A DNA stretch of 64,000 nucleotides from Verrucomicrobiia bacterium (GCA_011525695.1 WYBX01000032.1:20964-84963), one strand, 5' to 3'. Shown: positions 17,084 through 26,224, counted from the first letter of the stretch. The notes: generated by a model not told the origin, from the sequence alone. Numbers and translations: made by a program.

Positions 17084-18328
17084 TCACGGTTTCCAGGTGC
17101 CCTGGGCGACCGCCGGGACGAAGCTTTCGAGTCCAGCCGGCCGCCAGGCGATTGCGCGGCCCTGCTCGGCGCTCATGTACGCGGCCATCAGCAACTCGAC
17201 CACTTCGAGGCCATCCTGGAAATTCAGTTCCGGCTGCCGGCCCGCGAGGAAGCACTGCACGAAATGGCGGTTCTCGTTTTCGTAGCCGTATTCCGCAGCC
17301 TCGTTGCCTACGATGGGCATCAGGCCCTGTTCCGCGTTCTGCTTTTCAACCAGATCCTCGCCCGCCCCACCCTGCAGCCGGCGGCTCAGGAAGATCTGGG
17401 CGCCGGACTGGAGCGAATTATAAGCCAGCGAGTATTCGGGCCCGAGCAATTCGGTGCTCAAACGCAGCCCGGCCCCCACGTAGCTCCACGAGGTCGTCAT
17501 CTCCGCGATCAAAGGCCGGCCCGCCTCGTCAACATACTCAATCGTGGCCCGCGCGAAATCCTCGGAGGGTCGCTTTTCATAGTCCACCTGCGATCCCATC
17601 GTTTCCCGCAGGACGCGAGTGTACTCCGGTCGCGACCACTTCAGGCTGTGGATTTGGGCCGAAATCTTCACGGGGCGGATGCTGTCGCGGGGCTTGCCCG
17701 GTTCCGTGAGCAGCTGACGTGAAACCGCCACGCTATGGCACATCATGTCGTTGAGGACCCCGCCGCCCTGCAGGTCGCCCTGCCAGAACCAGGGCATGTG
17801 CGGACCACTGTGCTCCTCGGCGGCACGCGCGAGATAGGGCCGACCGCTGAGCGACGCACCGCGGCTCCAGGCAATCGTCCGCCCGCGAATCAGCGGCGGG
17901 AGGAACAACTGGTCTTCGAGATAGGCGTGCAGCACGCCGGACTGCCGGATGAGCTCCACACAACGAGTCGCCTCGGCGACGTTGCGGGCCAGCGGCTTCT
18001 CGCACGCGATTCCGACCAGCGTTCCTCTGCCCGACTGCAGGGCGGCGACGATCTCCTCGAGGTTCTCGACCCGACGATGGTTTGGCCCGCAAATCCAGAG
18101 CGCATCGATGGCAGGATCGGCAATCATCTCGGTGATCGAGGCATAGGGCCGCGCTTCGCCCACGCCGAGCGTACGGGCCAGCGCGGCAGTCTCGCCGGCC
18201 CGGCTGCGATTCGGACTCCAGATGCCGAGGACATCGGCATCACGCACGCCCAGCCAGGACTGGAGATGAAACCTGGTGATGAACCCGCTGCCGATAAATC
18301 CGACGCCGAGGCGCTGCTTGCTGGTCAT
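17084..18328 (-). CDS. Gfo/Idh/MocA family oxidoreductase
   Basis: This is a soluble NAD(P)-dependent dehydrogenase of sugars, inositols or their acids. The 414-aa product begins MTSKQRLGVGFIGSGFITRF, an N-terminal Rossmann start with GxGxxG-like spacing, has the catalytic-lysine motif CEKPLA, and a C-terminal alpha/beta domain. The family does not fix the substrate. An in-frame extension to 18568 exists but is low-complexity and lacks family similarity. It precedes the symporter on the same strand and probably shares its transcript. Confidence 0.88.
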   Translation of the reverse strand: MTSKQRLGVGFIGSGFITRFHLQSWLGVRDADVLGIWSPNRSRAGETAALARTLGVGEARPYASITEMIADPAIDALWICGPNHRRVENLEEIVAALQSGRGTLVGIACEKPLARNVAEATRCVELIRQSGVLHAYLEDQLFLPPLIRGRTIAWSRGASLSGRPYLARAAEEHSGPHMPWFWQGDLQGGGVLNDMMCHSVAVSRQLLTEPGKPRDSIRPVKISAQIHSLKWSRPEYTRVLRETMGSQVDYEKRPSEDFARATIEYVDEAGRPLIAEMTTSWSYVGAGLRLSTELLGPEYSLAYNSLQSGAQIFLSRRLQGGAGEDLVEKQNAEQGLMPIVGNEAAEYGYENENRHFVQCFLAGRQPELNFQDGLEVVELLMAAYMSAEQGRAIAWRPAGLESFVPAVAQGTWKP

Positions 18329-18590
18329 ATGGCCGTGGGCGAGTTGATAGGTGCCGGGCGCGTCCAGAACAAGCTTCGCGTGTGAATCATTTCGACGGAT
18401 CCCCGCTGGCCGATGAGCACGGAGGCCAAGGGGCAGCACCTCTCCGCAACCGCAGGCACCGCCGCCAGCCCGGCCAAACAGGACGTCACTCACAATTGCG
18501 CATCTCCTGGAGGGACGAGGTCCGCGTTGTCCGCGGCCAGGCGGAGCCCGGCCCTCCAACATGCGCAAAGATCAATGACGCTTTGTTTAG

Positions 18591-19226
18591 CTAGCGCCGC
18601 GGCTCCGCCAGCCGCCAGATTCCGTAGGAAACAATCAGGATTGCCAGGAAGGTCACGATCGCCGTGAGGATCGAGTCGTCCGCCGCGAACGAATAAATCG
18701 ATGAGATCAGAAGGTTGGGAATCAGCGTGACGCGGAAAATTCTTCCGGTGGGCACGCCGGCGGCCGCGGCGAGGATGATCGAGGTCTCGGCCAGGATCGG
18801 CACGCTGCGCAGGCACGCCAAGGTCAACACCAGCCGCCGTTGGAGGGTCGCCTGGAGGCGTTGGAGTTCAGCCAACGGGAAGAACCGCGGTGCCACGCGC
18901 CCCACCGCCTGCCGGCCGAGCCATGCGGCCGCGAGCACGCCGAGCGACATGCCGACTGTCCCGCCCACGATGCCGGCGATGACGCCGGCCTTGGCCGCCA
19001 GGAACATGATGACAATGGTCGAGGGCACGGGCGCGACCGCATCGGAGGCCAGGAGGGCAATCACCAGCCCCGTGAGCCAGCCCGCCTGCGCACTGCGCGC
19101 TTCCAGCATCGGCAGGACAAAACCCTCGCCAAAGAGGACAAACGGCAGCGACACCACCGCCATCACGAACAGCGCCAGCAGCGCCGCCTTTACGGTGGTG
19201 GGGTTCGGAGGCCGCATTCGCTTCAT
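18591..19226 (-). CDS. VTT-domain (DedA/SNARE-associated-like) membrane protein
   Basis: The 211-aa product has an N-terminal helix, a glycine-rich membrane core (IVGGTVGMSLGVLAAAWLGR) and the R-x-P-containing segment LACLRSVPILAETSIILAAAAGV typical of VTT/DedA proteins. These act as lipid scramblases or flippase-like proteins in the cytoplasmic membrane. Its start overlaps the stop of the upstream ABC permease by 4 bp (ATGA), so it is translated with the exporter genes. The family call is moderate; the specific DedA name is not justified. Confidence 0.75.
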   Translation of the reverse strand: MKRMRPPNPTTVKAALLALFVMAVVSLPFVLFGEGFVLPMLEARSAQAGWLTGLVIALLASDAVAPVPSTIVIMFLAAKAGVIAGIVGGTVGMSLGVLAAAWLGRQAVGRVAPRFFPLAELQRLQATLQRRLVLTLACLRSVPILAETSIILAAAAGVPTGRIFRVTLIPNLLISSIYSFAADDSILTAIVTFLAILIVSYGIWRLAEPRR

Positions 19227-20647
19227 TCGGCAATCCGTCCGTCCAGCCGCGCGACCATCTTGATCGCATAGAAGTAGACGCGCTCGCGCACCGTCATGGG
19301 ATCGCCCGCCTGCCCCTCGATTCCGAGGTCCTCGACGTGCTCGAGGACGTAGCCGCCCTCCGGGTGCTGCGCAATGTAGGTGAGAATCTTCAAGAGTTCA
19401 TCCTTTGGATACGAAGCAGTGAGGTACTCGAGCACAACGCGCGGCAAGTAGCGCTCGACCGGCAGCTGAATCGCATCCGGCACCGCGGCCACGCACAGGA
19501 GGTTGCGGACCGCCTGGATCTCGTCCTCCTCATTGGCTGGACCCCAGAGGGGCAGCTGATCCCGGACCGACGCCACTTGATCGATCAGGAAATCGTAGGG
19601 CTCCTCATCGGGTGGTGCGAACGGAGCCACGATGCCGTGGTCGGGTGGCAGGTTGTAATCCAGCGAGGCGATGTCGGCCGCGGTGATCCCCGCCCAGCGC
19701 GGCGGGGGCTTGGGTGGTGGCAGCTGGGGGGCGGGCGCGGCATCCATCGTTGCCGCCGGCATCGGAGTTTCGGCGGGGGATGCGGAGGTCGCGTCGGCCG
19801 CCGGAGACACGGCCGCGGGTGGCACGAGTACTTTCCCGCGTTGCTCCGCCAGGATTCCCACTGCAAGCCAGGCGGCAAACACGGGCACCAGCCAGACCTT
19901 GCCTGCCCGCGCGCCGAAGCGCTGGCCGGAATCCCAGCGGAACAGTTTTGCGCCCGCGACACAACTGGCACCGCCGATGATGGCGAGCGCCAGGAGGCTG
20001 AAGCGGGCACCGGGGAGCCCGACCCCGTTCACCGCTTCCTGCAACGATTGAACCGCATACCGGCCGGGGAAAAAGGCCGACACGTGCTGGGCCCATATCG
20101 GCAGGCTGATCAGAGGGACGGCCACGCCGCCAATGATCAGCATCGGAAGAAAGATGCACTGCCCCAATGCCTGGACCGCCGGGACGTTGTCGGCCAGGGT
20201 GGCGATCACGAGCCCGAGCCCGATGAACGCAAATGCCACCAGCGTGAAGCTCACGAGCAGGCCGAGCGGATGCAACGGGAGGGTCATGCCGAGCGCCAGC
20301 GCCAGCCCGAGTTGCAGCAATCCGGCGCTGAGAACGAGCAGGTAGCGTACGACCACGGTGCTGGTGACAATGGCCCAGGTCGGCACGGGCGTGAGCCGAT
20401 AACGGCGCCAGACGCCGCGCTCGCGTTCACTCACCAGCGTCGTGGGCAGCCCGAAGCAGGCGCCGCCGAGAACGCTGACGGTGAGCAATTCGCCCATGTG
20501 GCGGAGCAGCGGAATTTTCTCGTGCCGGTAGAGGACCCAGAAAGCCACGAGGAAGATGAGCGGGAAGAGGTAACCATACAGCAGCGCCATCCGGTTGCGG
20601 GCATGGAGACGAAGCGACAGCCGCAAGTGCTCGATGAGTGCCTTCAT
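19223..20647 (-). CDS. ABC-2 type transporter permease with C-terminal cytosolic extension
   Basis: The first 260 residues form a standard six-helix ABC-2 permease (GYLFPLIFLVAFWVLYRHE at the start, ERERGVWRRYRLTPVP in the coupling region). After an additional helix (WLVPVFAAWLAVGILAE) comes a Pro/Ala-rich linker of about 50 residues and then a roughly 150-residue soluble, acidic domain with no family that I recognise (contains YDFLIDQVASVRDQLPLW). The 474-aa length is nearly double that of a usual permease. It overlaps both neighbours by 4 bp: the ATPase upstream and the VTT gene downstream. Confidence 0.88.
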   Translation of the reverse strand: MKALIEHLRLSLRLHARNRMALLYGYLFPLIFLVAFWVLYRHEKIPLLRHMGELLTVSVLGGACFGLPTTLVSERERGVWRRYRLTPVPTWAIVTSTVVVRYLLVLSAGLLQLGLALALGMTLPLHPLGLLVSFTLVAFAFIGLGLVIATLADNVPAVQALGQCIFLPMLIIGGVAVPLISLPIWAQHVSAFFPGRYAVQSLQEAVNGVGLPGARFSLLALAIIGGASCVAGAKLFRWDSGQRFGARAGKVWLVPVFAAWLAVGILAEQRGKVLVPPAAVSPAADATSASPAETPMPAATMDAAPAPQLPPPKPPPRWAGITAADIASLDYNLPPDHGIVAPFAPPDEEPYDFLIDQVASVRDQLPLWGPANEEDEIQAVRNLLCVAAVPDAIQLPVERYLPRVVLEYLTASYPKDELLKILTYIAQHPEGGYVLEHVEDLGIEGQAGDPMTVRERVYFYAIKMVARLDGRIAE

Positions 20648-21549
20648 CCGTTCGTCAGCTGCAGGAACACATCCTCGAGCGAAGCCTTGTGCACTCGCAG
20701 ATCGATCAGGTCCACGCCCTGGGCGGCGATGAGCTGTGCCAGCGCGGTCAGGGCTTCGGCCGGCTGGTTCGTCGTGAAGGTCAGCACGCCGGCGATTTCG
20801 CGGACATCGGCCACGCCTGGGATCCGGGCGAGCTGCGGCACGGGAAGCACCGGCCGGGTGATGAGCGTGACGGATTGGCTAGTGGTCGATCCTGCGATGA
20901 GTTCGCGGGGCGCTCCGGTGGTCACGATTTGACCCTGGTGGAGAATCGCGACCCGGTCACAAAGCTGCTCGGCCTCCGTGAGGTAATGGGTGGTGAGGAG
21001 GACGGTGCAGCCGTCCTGTTTCATCTGCAGGATGTCCCCATGGAGTTCCCGCCGTGCCTGGGGATCGAGTCCGGTGGTCGGTTCGTCCAGCAGCACGACG
21101 CCGGGCTGGTTGACGAATGCGAGCGCCAAGGCGAGCCGCTGCCGCTGTCCGCCGGAGAGCGTGTCGAACCGGGCCGTGGCCTTGTCCGCCAAGCCGAAGC
21201 GCTCGAGTAGCAGCTGCGGTGCCGTGCGGCGGCGATAGAAGGCGCCGAAGAGCTGCAACGCCTCGTGGGGAGTGATCGCATCCTGCAAGGCGGTCCCCTG
21301 AAGGGCGGCCCCGATGAGTTGCTTCACGTCACGGCGTCGACGCCGCGCGTCGAGGCCGGAAATCTCGATCGTGCCGGCGTCGGGTTCACGCAATCCGACC
21401 AGGCATTCGACCGTGGTGGTCTTGCCGGCGCCATTGGGACCGAGCAGTCCAAAGATCTCGCCGGCCGCGACCTCGAAGCTGATGCCATGCACGCCCTCCG
21501 CGCCGGCGTAGCGCTTGGAGAGATCGCGGACGATGACTTTCGCGGGCAT
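20644..21549 (-). CDS. ABC transporter ATP-binding protein
   Basis: This is the ATPase of an ABC-2 exporter. The 301-aa product has Walker A GPNGAGKTT (37-45), signature LSGGQRQRL (from 131), Walker B VVLLDEPTTGLDP (from 151) and the switch histidine in LLTTHYLTEAEQ. The C-terminal 80 residues resemble the DUF4162-type tail found on drug- and lipid-export ATPases. I start at ATG 21549 (MPAKVIVRDLSKRY); the open frame continues upstream without similarity. It is the first gene of an operon ATPase-permease-VTT protein, joined by 4-bp overlaps. Confidence 0.93.
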   Translation of the reverse strand: MPAKVIVRDLSKRYAGAEGVHGISFEVAAGEIFGLLGPNGAGKTTTVECLVGLREPDAGTIEISGLDARRRRRDVKQLIGAALQGTALQDAITPHEALQLFGAFYRRRTAPQLLLERFGLADKATARFDTLSGGQRQRLALALAFVNQPGVVLLDEPTTGLDPQARRELHGDILQMKQDGCTVLLTTHYLTEAEQLCDRVAILHQGQIVTTGAPRELIAGSTTSQSVTLITRPVLPVPQLARIPGVADVREIAGVLTFTTNQPAEALTALAQLIAAQGVDLIDLRVHKASLEDVFLQLTNG

Positions 21550-21724
21550 GCGTGGGAGGGGAAGGGCCGTGGATAAGAGCTGCGCGCGCCGGGAACAAGT
21601 CGGTTTTCCGTTCGCGGCGCGGAAGCGCAGTGCGTAGCTCGCGCGCACGACGCGAACACCCGGGAGATTCGGTAGTGTGGCAAGGATTGAAGCGGTGCGA
21701 ATCCCCTGATTTCCTCGAGATTGC

Positions 21725-22912
21725 ATGAAGCCTTCATCCGGTTCGACCCGTTGCCGACTCCTGCGGCGAGCCTCCCTGGCCGCTGGCTTCGGCTTGGTGG
21801 CTGCCACCCTGATTGCGGCGACGGCACCCAGTCCCGAGGTGTTTGGCCGGTTGCCGGACGGCCGGGAAGTCCACCGCTACACGCTCGAGGACGAAACGGG
21901 GTTCCGCGCGGATATCATCACGTACGGCGGGATCATCGTGCGGCTGCTGGCGCCCGACCGGCAAGGCCGGCTCGCTGACGTCACCCTTGGGTATGACGAT
22001 TTGGAAAGCTACCTTTCGCGCGGCCGCAATTTCGGCGCGCTGGTCGGGCGGGTCGCCAACCGGATTGCGGAGGGAAAGTTCACGCTCGATGGCCAGGTTT
22101 ACTCGCTGCCATTGAACACGCAGAGCGGCGGGCTTTCATCCTCGATTCATGGCGGGGTGGTAGGCTTCGCGAAGGTGCTCTGGGCGGCGGAGCCGACGTT
22201 CCATGAAGGCCGTCCAGCGGTCCGGCTCCGCTACACGGCGGCGGACGGGGAGGAAGGGTTTCCGGGGCGGCTCGAGGTTGCTGTCCTCTACTCGCTCACG
22301 GCACGGCAGGGACTGCGGATCGACTACGTCGCGACCACCACCAAGCCCACGCCGATCAATCTCACCAACCATGCGTATTTCAACCTCAAGGGTGAGGGCG
22401 AGGGCGACATCCTCGGGCACGAGCTGACGCTGCACGCGCGTCGCTACACGCCGAATACGCCCGGGCTCTACCCGACGGGCGAGATCGCAGCCGTGGAGGG
22501 TACGCCTTTCGACTTTCGGGCGCCCCGGCGGATCGGCGCGCGGATCAACGAGCCGCATGAGCAGCTCAAGCTCGGTCGTGGCTACGATCACAACTTCGTC
22601 CTTGATTCGGGCGGTGGGATGCTGGCGCTCGCGGCGGTCGTGCATGAGCCGGAGTCGGGGCGGGTGATGGAGACGTTCACGACCGAGCCCGGCGTCCAGC
22701 TTTTCACGGCCAACAGCCTCGACGATTCACGGGGTGGAAAATCCGGGAGGCCGTATGTCCGCCATGGCGGGTTCTGTCTCGAAACGCAGCACTTTCCGAA
22801 CTCCGTCAACGTTCCGGCATTTCCGTCGACGATCCTGCGGCCGGGCGCGGAGTTTCGCAGCACGACGATCTACCAGTTTTCCGTCCGTGGAGCGGCCGTG
22901 GCCGAAAGGTGA
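21725..22912 (+). CDS. galM: Aldose 1-epimerase, exported
   Basis: This mutarotase interconverts the alpha and beta anomers of glucose or galactose. The 395-aa product has an N-terminal signal peptide (basic start, hydrophobic LAAGFGLVAATLIAATA, cleavage probably near residue 33), so it acts in the periplasm or outside. Family motifs are TYGGIIVRL, GRVANRIAEGKF, NLTNHAYFNLKG (catalytic histidine), GYDHNFVL and FCLETQHFPNS (catalytic glutamate). It lies 33 bp ahead of the manA-like gene on the same strand and may share its transcript; the divergent ABC operon starts 175 bp away. Confidence 0.93.
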   Translation: MKPSSGSTRCRLLRRASLAAGFGLVAATLIAATAPSPEVFGRLPDGREVHRYTLEDETGFRADIITYGGIIVRLLAPDRQGRLADVTLGYDDLESYLSRGRNFGALVGRVANRIAEGKFTLDGQVYSLPLNTQSGGLSSSIHGGVVGFAKVLWAAEPTFHEGRPAVRLRYTAADGEEGFPGRLEVAVLYSLTARQGLRIDYVATTTKPTPINLTNHAYFNLKGEGEGDILGHELTLHARRYTPNTPGLYPTGEIAAVEGTPFDFRAPRRIGARINEPHEQLKLGRGYDHNFVLDSGGGMLALAAVVHEPESGRVMETFTTEPGVQLFTANSLDDSRGGKSGRPYVRHGGFCLETQHFPNSVNVPAFPSTILRPGAEFRSTTIYQFSVRGAAVAER

Positions 22913-22945
22913 GACAATCGCCGCACCAGGGTACCCCCTCTTCGC

Positions 22946-24040
22946 ATGGCCTCGCACCGCAACAAGCTGATCCTCCTTCCGCCCAACCGGGTCTGGCGGA
23001 CGTATCCAGGGGGACGTACACTCGAAGCGCTGGCGGGAGTGCCGGCGCCCGCCGATTCACACCTGGCCGAGGATTGGATCGCGTCCGCGACCCGGGCGAC
23101 GAATCCCGGTCGGGAATCGATCCAGGAAGGGGTTTCGCAGGTGCGGGTGGGCCGCGATCCCACGCTGCGGGACTTCGCCGCGCTGCTGGCGAGTGATCCC
23201 GCGTACTTCCTCGGCGCCGCACATGTCGCGAAGTACGGCGCCCAGCCGCAGCTGCTGGTGAAGTTCCTCGACAGCGGGACCCGGCTGCACTTTCAGGTTC
23301 ATCCGACGCGCGAGTTTGCCCGCCGGGTGCTCGGTGCGGCGAGCGGGAAGACCGAGGCCTACCATGTCCTAGCGGTGCGCGAGGATGAGCCGGCGGGGCT
23401 GATTTATGTCGGTTTCCAGCGGCCGCCGTCGATGGCGCAGCTGAAGGGAATGATCGAGCGGCAGGATCTCGCCGCAATTGAGGGCTGCTTCGATCCGATT
23501 CCGGTGCGGCCGGGCGACACCTTTGTCATTCCCGGGGGAACGCCGCATGCCCTCGGTGCCGGTGTCTTCATGGTTGAGATACAGGAACCGAGCGACCTCG
23601 TCGTGCGGTTCGAATTCGAACGGGCGGGATACGTCCTGCCGGAGTCGGCGCGGTTCATGCAGCGGGATCTCGATTTCGCGCTTTCCGTTTTCAACCTGGC
23701 GCCGCTCCCGCCGGCCGACATCGAGGCGCGGATTCGCTGCCGGCCGCGGCGGTGGCGCGAGCTCGGGCCCGATTCCTGGCAGGACGTGCTCATCGGCCCG
23801 GAGCAGACCGACTGCTTCAGCGTCCGGAAGACCCGGCTGGGCGGAGCGGTCACCCGTTCCGGCGATGGTGCGTTCGTCGCGATTGTCACCGCCGGTGCAG
23901 TGAGTGCCGAGGTGGGGGGCGAGGTCCACGAACTGCGCACCTATGACAAGTTTTTCGTTCCTGCCGGTATGGGTCCGGTGCGGTATCGTCCCGGGCCGGG
24001 TGGGGTCGCGGAAATGCTCGAGTGCGTCCCGCCGGTCTGA
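22946..24040 (+). CDS. manA: Mannose-6-phosphate isomerase, class I
   Basis: This zinc enzyme interconverts mannose 6-phosphate and fructose 6-phosphate. The 364-aa product has the cupin ligands of the type I enzymes: LHFQVHP (Q and H ligands), SGKTEAYHVL (glutamate ligand) and PGGTPHALGAG with the catalytic arginine region downstream. Length is close to the Bacillus-type ManA. It follows galM directly, a coherent sugar-metabolism pair. Other cupin isomerases are possible, but the zinc motifs favour ManA. Confidence 0.87.
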   Translation: MASHRNKLILLPPNRVWRTYPGGRTLEALAGVPAPADSHLAEDWIASATRATNPGRESIQEGVSQVRVGRDPTLRDFAALLASDPAYFLGAAHVAKYGAQPQLLVKFLDSGTRLHFQVHPTREFARRVLGAASGKTEAYHVLAVREDEPAGLIYVGFQRPPSMAQLKGMIERQDLAAIEGCFDPIPVRPGDTFVIPGGTPHALGAGVFMVEIQEPSDLVVRFEFERAGYVLPESARFMQRDLDFALSVFNLAPLPPADIEARIRCRPRRWRELGPDSWQDVLIGPEQTDCFSVRKTRLGGAVTRSGDGAFVAIVTAGAVSAEVGGEVHELRTYDKFFVPAGMGPVRYRPGPGGVAEMLECVPPV

Positions 24041-24105
24041 ACCGCCAGCGACGCCACGGGCTGCGGTTTCCGAGAGGGGGACGCCGGAAGAGCCCTGCGC
24101 TGGGG

Positions 24106-24573
24106 TTACCGACCGACCGGTTCGACCACGACATCCTGCCGGTAGGGCGAGGAGCCGAGGGTGAGGACGTGCGCCCGGAGATTACGGAAGCGGAGTTTTC
24201 CTTCGTGGGAGACTCGCACCTCGATATTCAATCCCCGGCGGAGGGTGGCATCGTCCGCCCGGTATTCGAGACGAAAGGGCACCGGTTCGGCACTGCCGGC
24301 GGAAAGGGTCTGCACGTGTTCCGCGATGATTCGGTCGATCGGCGGGGGTTGGGCCAACCCGGCAACCGGCAGGTCTGACATGGGTGATGGTGCCGTGGCG
24401 GCCGCTTGATCGATGAGCCGCACATGCACTTCCGCGCCTGCCGGCAATGCGTAGGGTGCGCTGACGGTGCCGTTCAGGACGCGATTGGGATCGCCTTCCG
24501 GTGTCACGTCGAGATGGCCGCAGCCGGCGAAGATCAGCAGGGCGATAGCAATCAGAAGAGCGGGAAGTTTCAT
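24106..24573 (-). CDS. YbaY-type lipoprotein (YscW family)
   Basis: The 155-aa product has a lipoprotein signal peptide MKLPALLIAIALLIFAGC with the lipobox cysteine at residue 18. A beta-rich domain follows that resembles the YscW/YbaY family (LNGTVSAPYALPAGAEVHVRL, with PFRLEYR toward the middle). Such proteins are small outer-membrane-associated lipoproteins of unclear role. Its start overlaps the stop of the gene upstream by 4 bp, marking it as the last gene of a three-gene operon. Confidence 0.78.
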   Translation of the reverse strand: MKLPALLIAIALLIFAGCGHLDVTPEGDPNRVLNGTVSAPYALPAGAEVHVRLIDQAAATAPSPMSDLPVAGLAQPPPIDRIIAEHVQTLSAGSAEPVPFRLEYRADDATLRRGLNIEVRVSHEGKLRFRNLRAHVLTLGSSPYRQDVVVEPVGR

Positions 24574-25787
24574 TTGAAAGGAGCGACGTTCGTGGCGATG
24601 CGACGCAGGCTCTCTGCGTGCGCATTGAACCTCGTGAGCGCCTCCGTATGCTCGAGCGCCTCGGTGCCGCCGACATGCACCAAGCCGCGGGCGAACGGCG
24701 GCTGCTCGCCAGGGTCGTCCTGCCACTGGGCCCAGAGATAGCCGACCGTTGCCGGGTGTCGAGCCACCCGATTCAGGGCGGCGCGTCCGCGGCGGAGCAT
24801 CCGCTCGACGGAAGTGAGGGCGCGTTCGCGGGCGGTTGCCGCCTGGGTGAACTCGGGTGCGGCCCACGTGACGCTGGCGGCAAGCACGGGGGCGGCCGTG
24901 GACTCCGGCAGGTTGCGCCAATGACGCAAGGCGACATCGACGGCAGGATACACGGACTCCGCCAAGACATGGGCACCAGGGGGAGTGGGCGAATGGCATC
25001 CCAGGGTCAGATGGTTCGGATCGGCTTCACGGATTGCCGCGGCCGTGATGGTGAAGTAACGCCGGGCAAATTCGCGCGTCCAGCGGGCCTGATCGCGCCA
25101 GTAACCGGGTGTCCCGAGCCCCAGCTCGGCGCGGGTCATCTCCCGCACGACTTCCCGGTTGCGCAGGGCGACCCCCCAGGCTTGCGCCAGCGCCTCCAAC
25201 CGGCCGCCGTGTGGCGCGAGCACGAATTCCCACGCTGCGTGATAGGCGGCGAACCGCGGCTCGAGGCTGAGACAATATTGCAGCAGGGTTGGCGCCCGGA
25301 TGCCGGCCGGCTGCGCCCATTCCGCCTGATCATCAGCCGCCCAGCCGATCAGCTGACGCGAGGATGTCAGTGAGCGGCACGCCGCCAGGGCGCGGAGCAC
25401 GGCCGAGTGGCGCCAGTCGGGGCTGAAGACATCGGGGAGCCGGAGCCCTGGGGCGACCAGTGCGGGCGCGGTGGAGATGAAGTCAACCGTGCCGATGAAG
25501 GGAAGGCCATCGGCCCGGAGCGATTCATCCGCGCCGGGCCCGAGGGCATTGAACCCCCAGCGTCTCAGCTGGCTGGCCGCGTCGGCTGGCGGCGCGGCAT
25601 CGTGATTCGAACCGGTGGGGCGGACGGCATTGACGGCGCGGCAGAAGAAGTCCCGGCCGTCGGGATCGAACAGGCTCCAGCGGCCGGTGCGGTCCTGGGC
25701 GGCGCGGAAGAAGCCCTCGGTGCCGCGCCAGGTGGCGGGGAGGATGGGATCGCGTTCCGACAGCGGGGAATCAGCGGCTGCCGGCAT
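24570..25787 (-). CDS. Glycoside-hydrolase-like TIM-barrel protein (agarase-like, catalysis uncertain)
   Basis: The 405-aa product resembles the barrel of agarase or beta-galactosidase-like hydrolases: FFCRAVNAVRPTG near the start, LRRWGFNALGPGADE, LPDVFSPDW, LLQYCLSLEPRFAAYHAAW and READPNHLTLGCHS. Two places where active relatives carry acid residues look altered here: the usual DNE-W stretch reads AADDQAEW, and the strand expected to carry the nucleophile reads VLAASVTWAAPEF. It may therefore be a non-catalytic or divergent member. No signal peptide is visible. It sits between a LapA-domain gene (5-bp gap) and a lipoprotein gene (4-bp overlap). Confidence 0.6.
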   Translation of the reverse strand: MPAAADSPLSERDPILPATWRGTEGFFRAAQDRTGRWSLFDPDGRDFFCRAVNAVRPTGSNHDAAPPADAASQLRRWGFNALGPGADESLRADGLPFIGTVDFISTAPALVAPGLRLPDVFSPDWRHSAVLRALAACRSLTSSRQLIGWAADDQAEWAQPAGIRAPTLLQYCLSLEPRFAAYHAAWEFVLAPHGGRLEALAQAWGVALRNREVVREMTRAELGLGTPGYWRDQARWTREFARRYFTITAAAIREADPNHLTLGCHSPTPPGAHVLAESVYPAVDVALRHWRNLPESTAAPVLAASVTWAAPEFTQAATARERALTSVERMLRRGRAALNRVARHPATVGYLWAQWQDDPGEQPPFARGLVHVGGTEALEHTEALTRFNAHAESLRRIATNVAPFK

Positions 25788-25792
25788 GGGCC

Positions 25793-26044
25793 TCAGCGGT
25801 CCTTAGCGGCGGCGCGTTTCCCGCCCTGGGTCCGGCCGCCCACCCAGAAGATGGTTCCGGCGAGCACGCCCACGGCAAAGACGCCGAAATAGATCAGGGC
25901 GGCCGAGGCGTGAATCGGCGTCTTGGCCGTGGTTCCCGCCAAGGGGAAATGGAAATCAACGGCGTGGGTGTTGTTCATGCCCACGTAGAGCATCACGAAA
26001 AGAATCGCGAGGAGCGCGATGGTTTTGACGACAGCTTTGAACAT
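25793..26044 (-). CDS. LapA-domain (DUF1049) small membrane protein
   Basis: The 83-aa product has an N-terminal helix (IALLAILFVMLYVGM), the NN-x-H-x-V-D-F strand typical of the LapA domain, a second helix (AALIYFGVFAVGVLAGTIFWV) and a basic tail. In proteobacteria LapA takes part in lipopolysaccharide assembly with LapB; no lapB is adjacent here, so the role is only suggested. It is the first gene of the operon continuing with the agarase-like and YbaY-like genes. Confidence 0.8.
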   Translation of the reverse strand: MFKAVVKTIALLAILFVMLYVGMNNTHAVDFHFPLAGTTAKTPIHASAALIYFGVFAVGVLAGTIFWVGGRTQGGKRAAAKDR

Positions 26045-26196
26045 GGCGCGAAGGGGCTGGTGCTGTCGGACGACTAGAGCGGCGTTCCCGGCGGAGCAAT
26101 TGGAATCCCGCAGGTTCCAGCGTGGGGAGGCGGCCGCATTCTGGCGTGACGGGGCGGGCTTTCCCGTGCTGGATCCTGAGGTTTGGAATCATTTTT

Positions 26197-26220
26197 GACC
26201 TGTCCCTTGGGCAGCGTGCC
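26197..26220 (+). repeat. Single ACCTGTCCCTT tag with hairpin before the cyclase gene
   Basis: GACCTGTCCCTT (26197-26208) is followed one base later by a hairpin GGCA-GCG-TGCC (26210-26220) that ends four bases before the cyclase ATG. It is the same tag as in the RAYT flanks 11 kb away. Its position over the ribosome-binding region could affect translation. Confidence 0.6.
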
Positions 26221-26224
26221 AGCC

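Noticed and set aside
25600..25620. GATTCGAACC resembling a tRNA T-arm on the minus strand
   Set aside because: No flanking acceptor, D or anticodon stems could be made, and it lies inside the agarase-like coding sequence in good frame.
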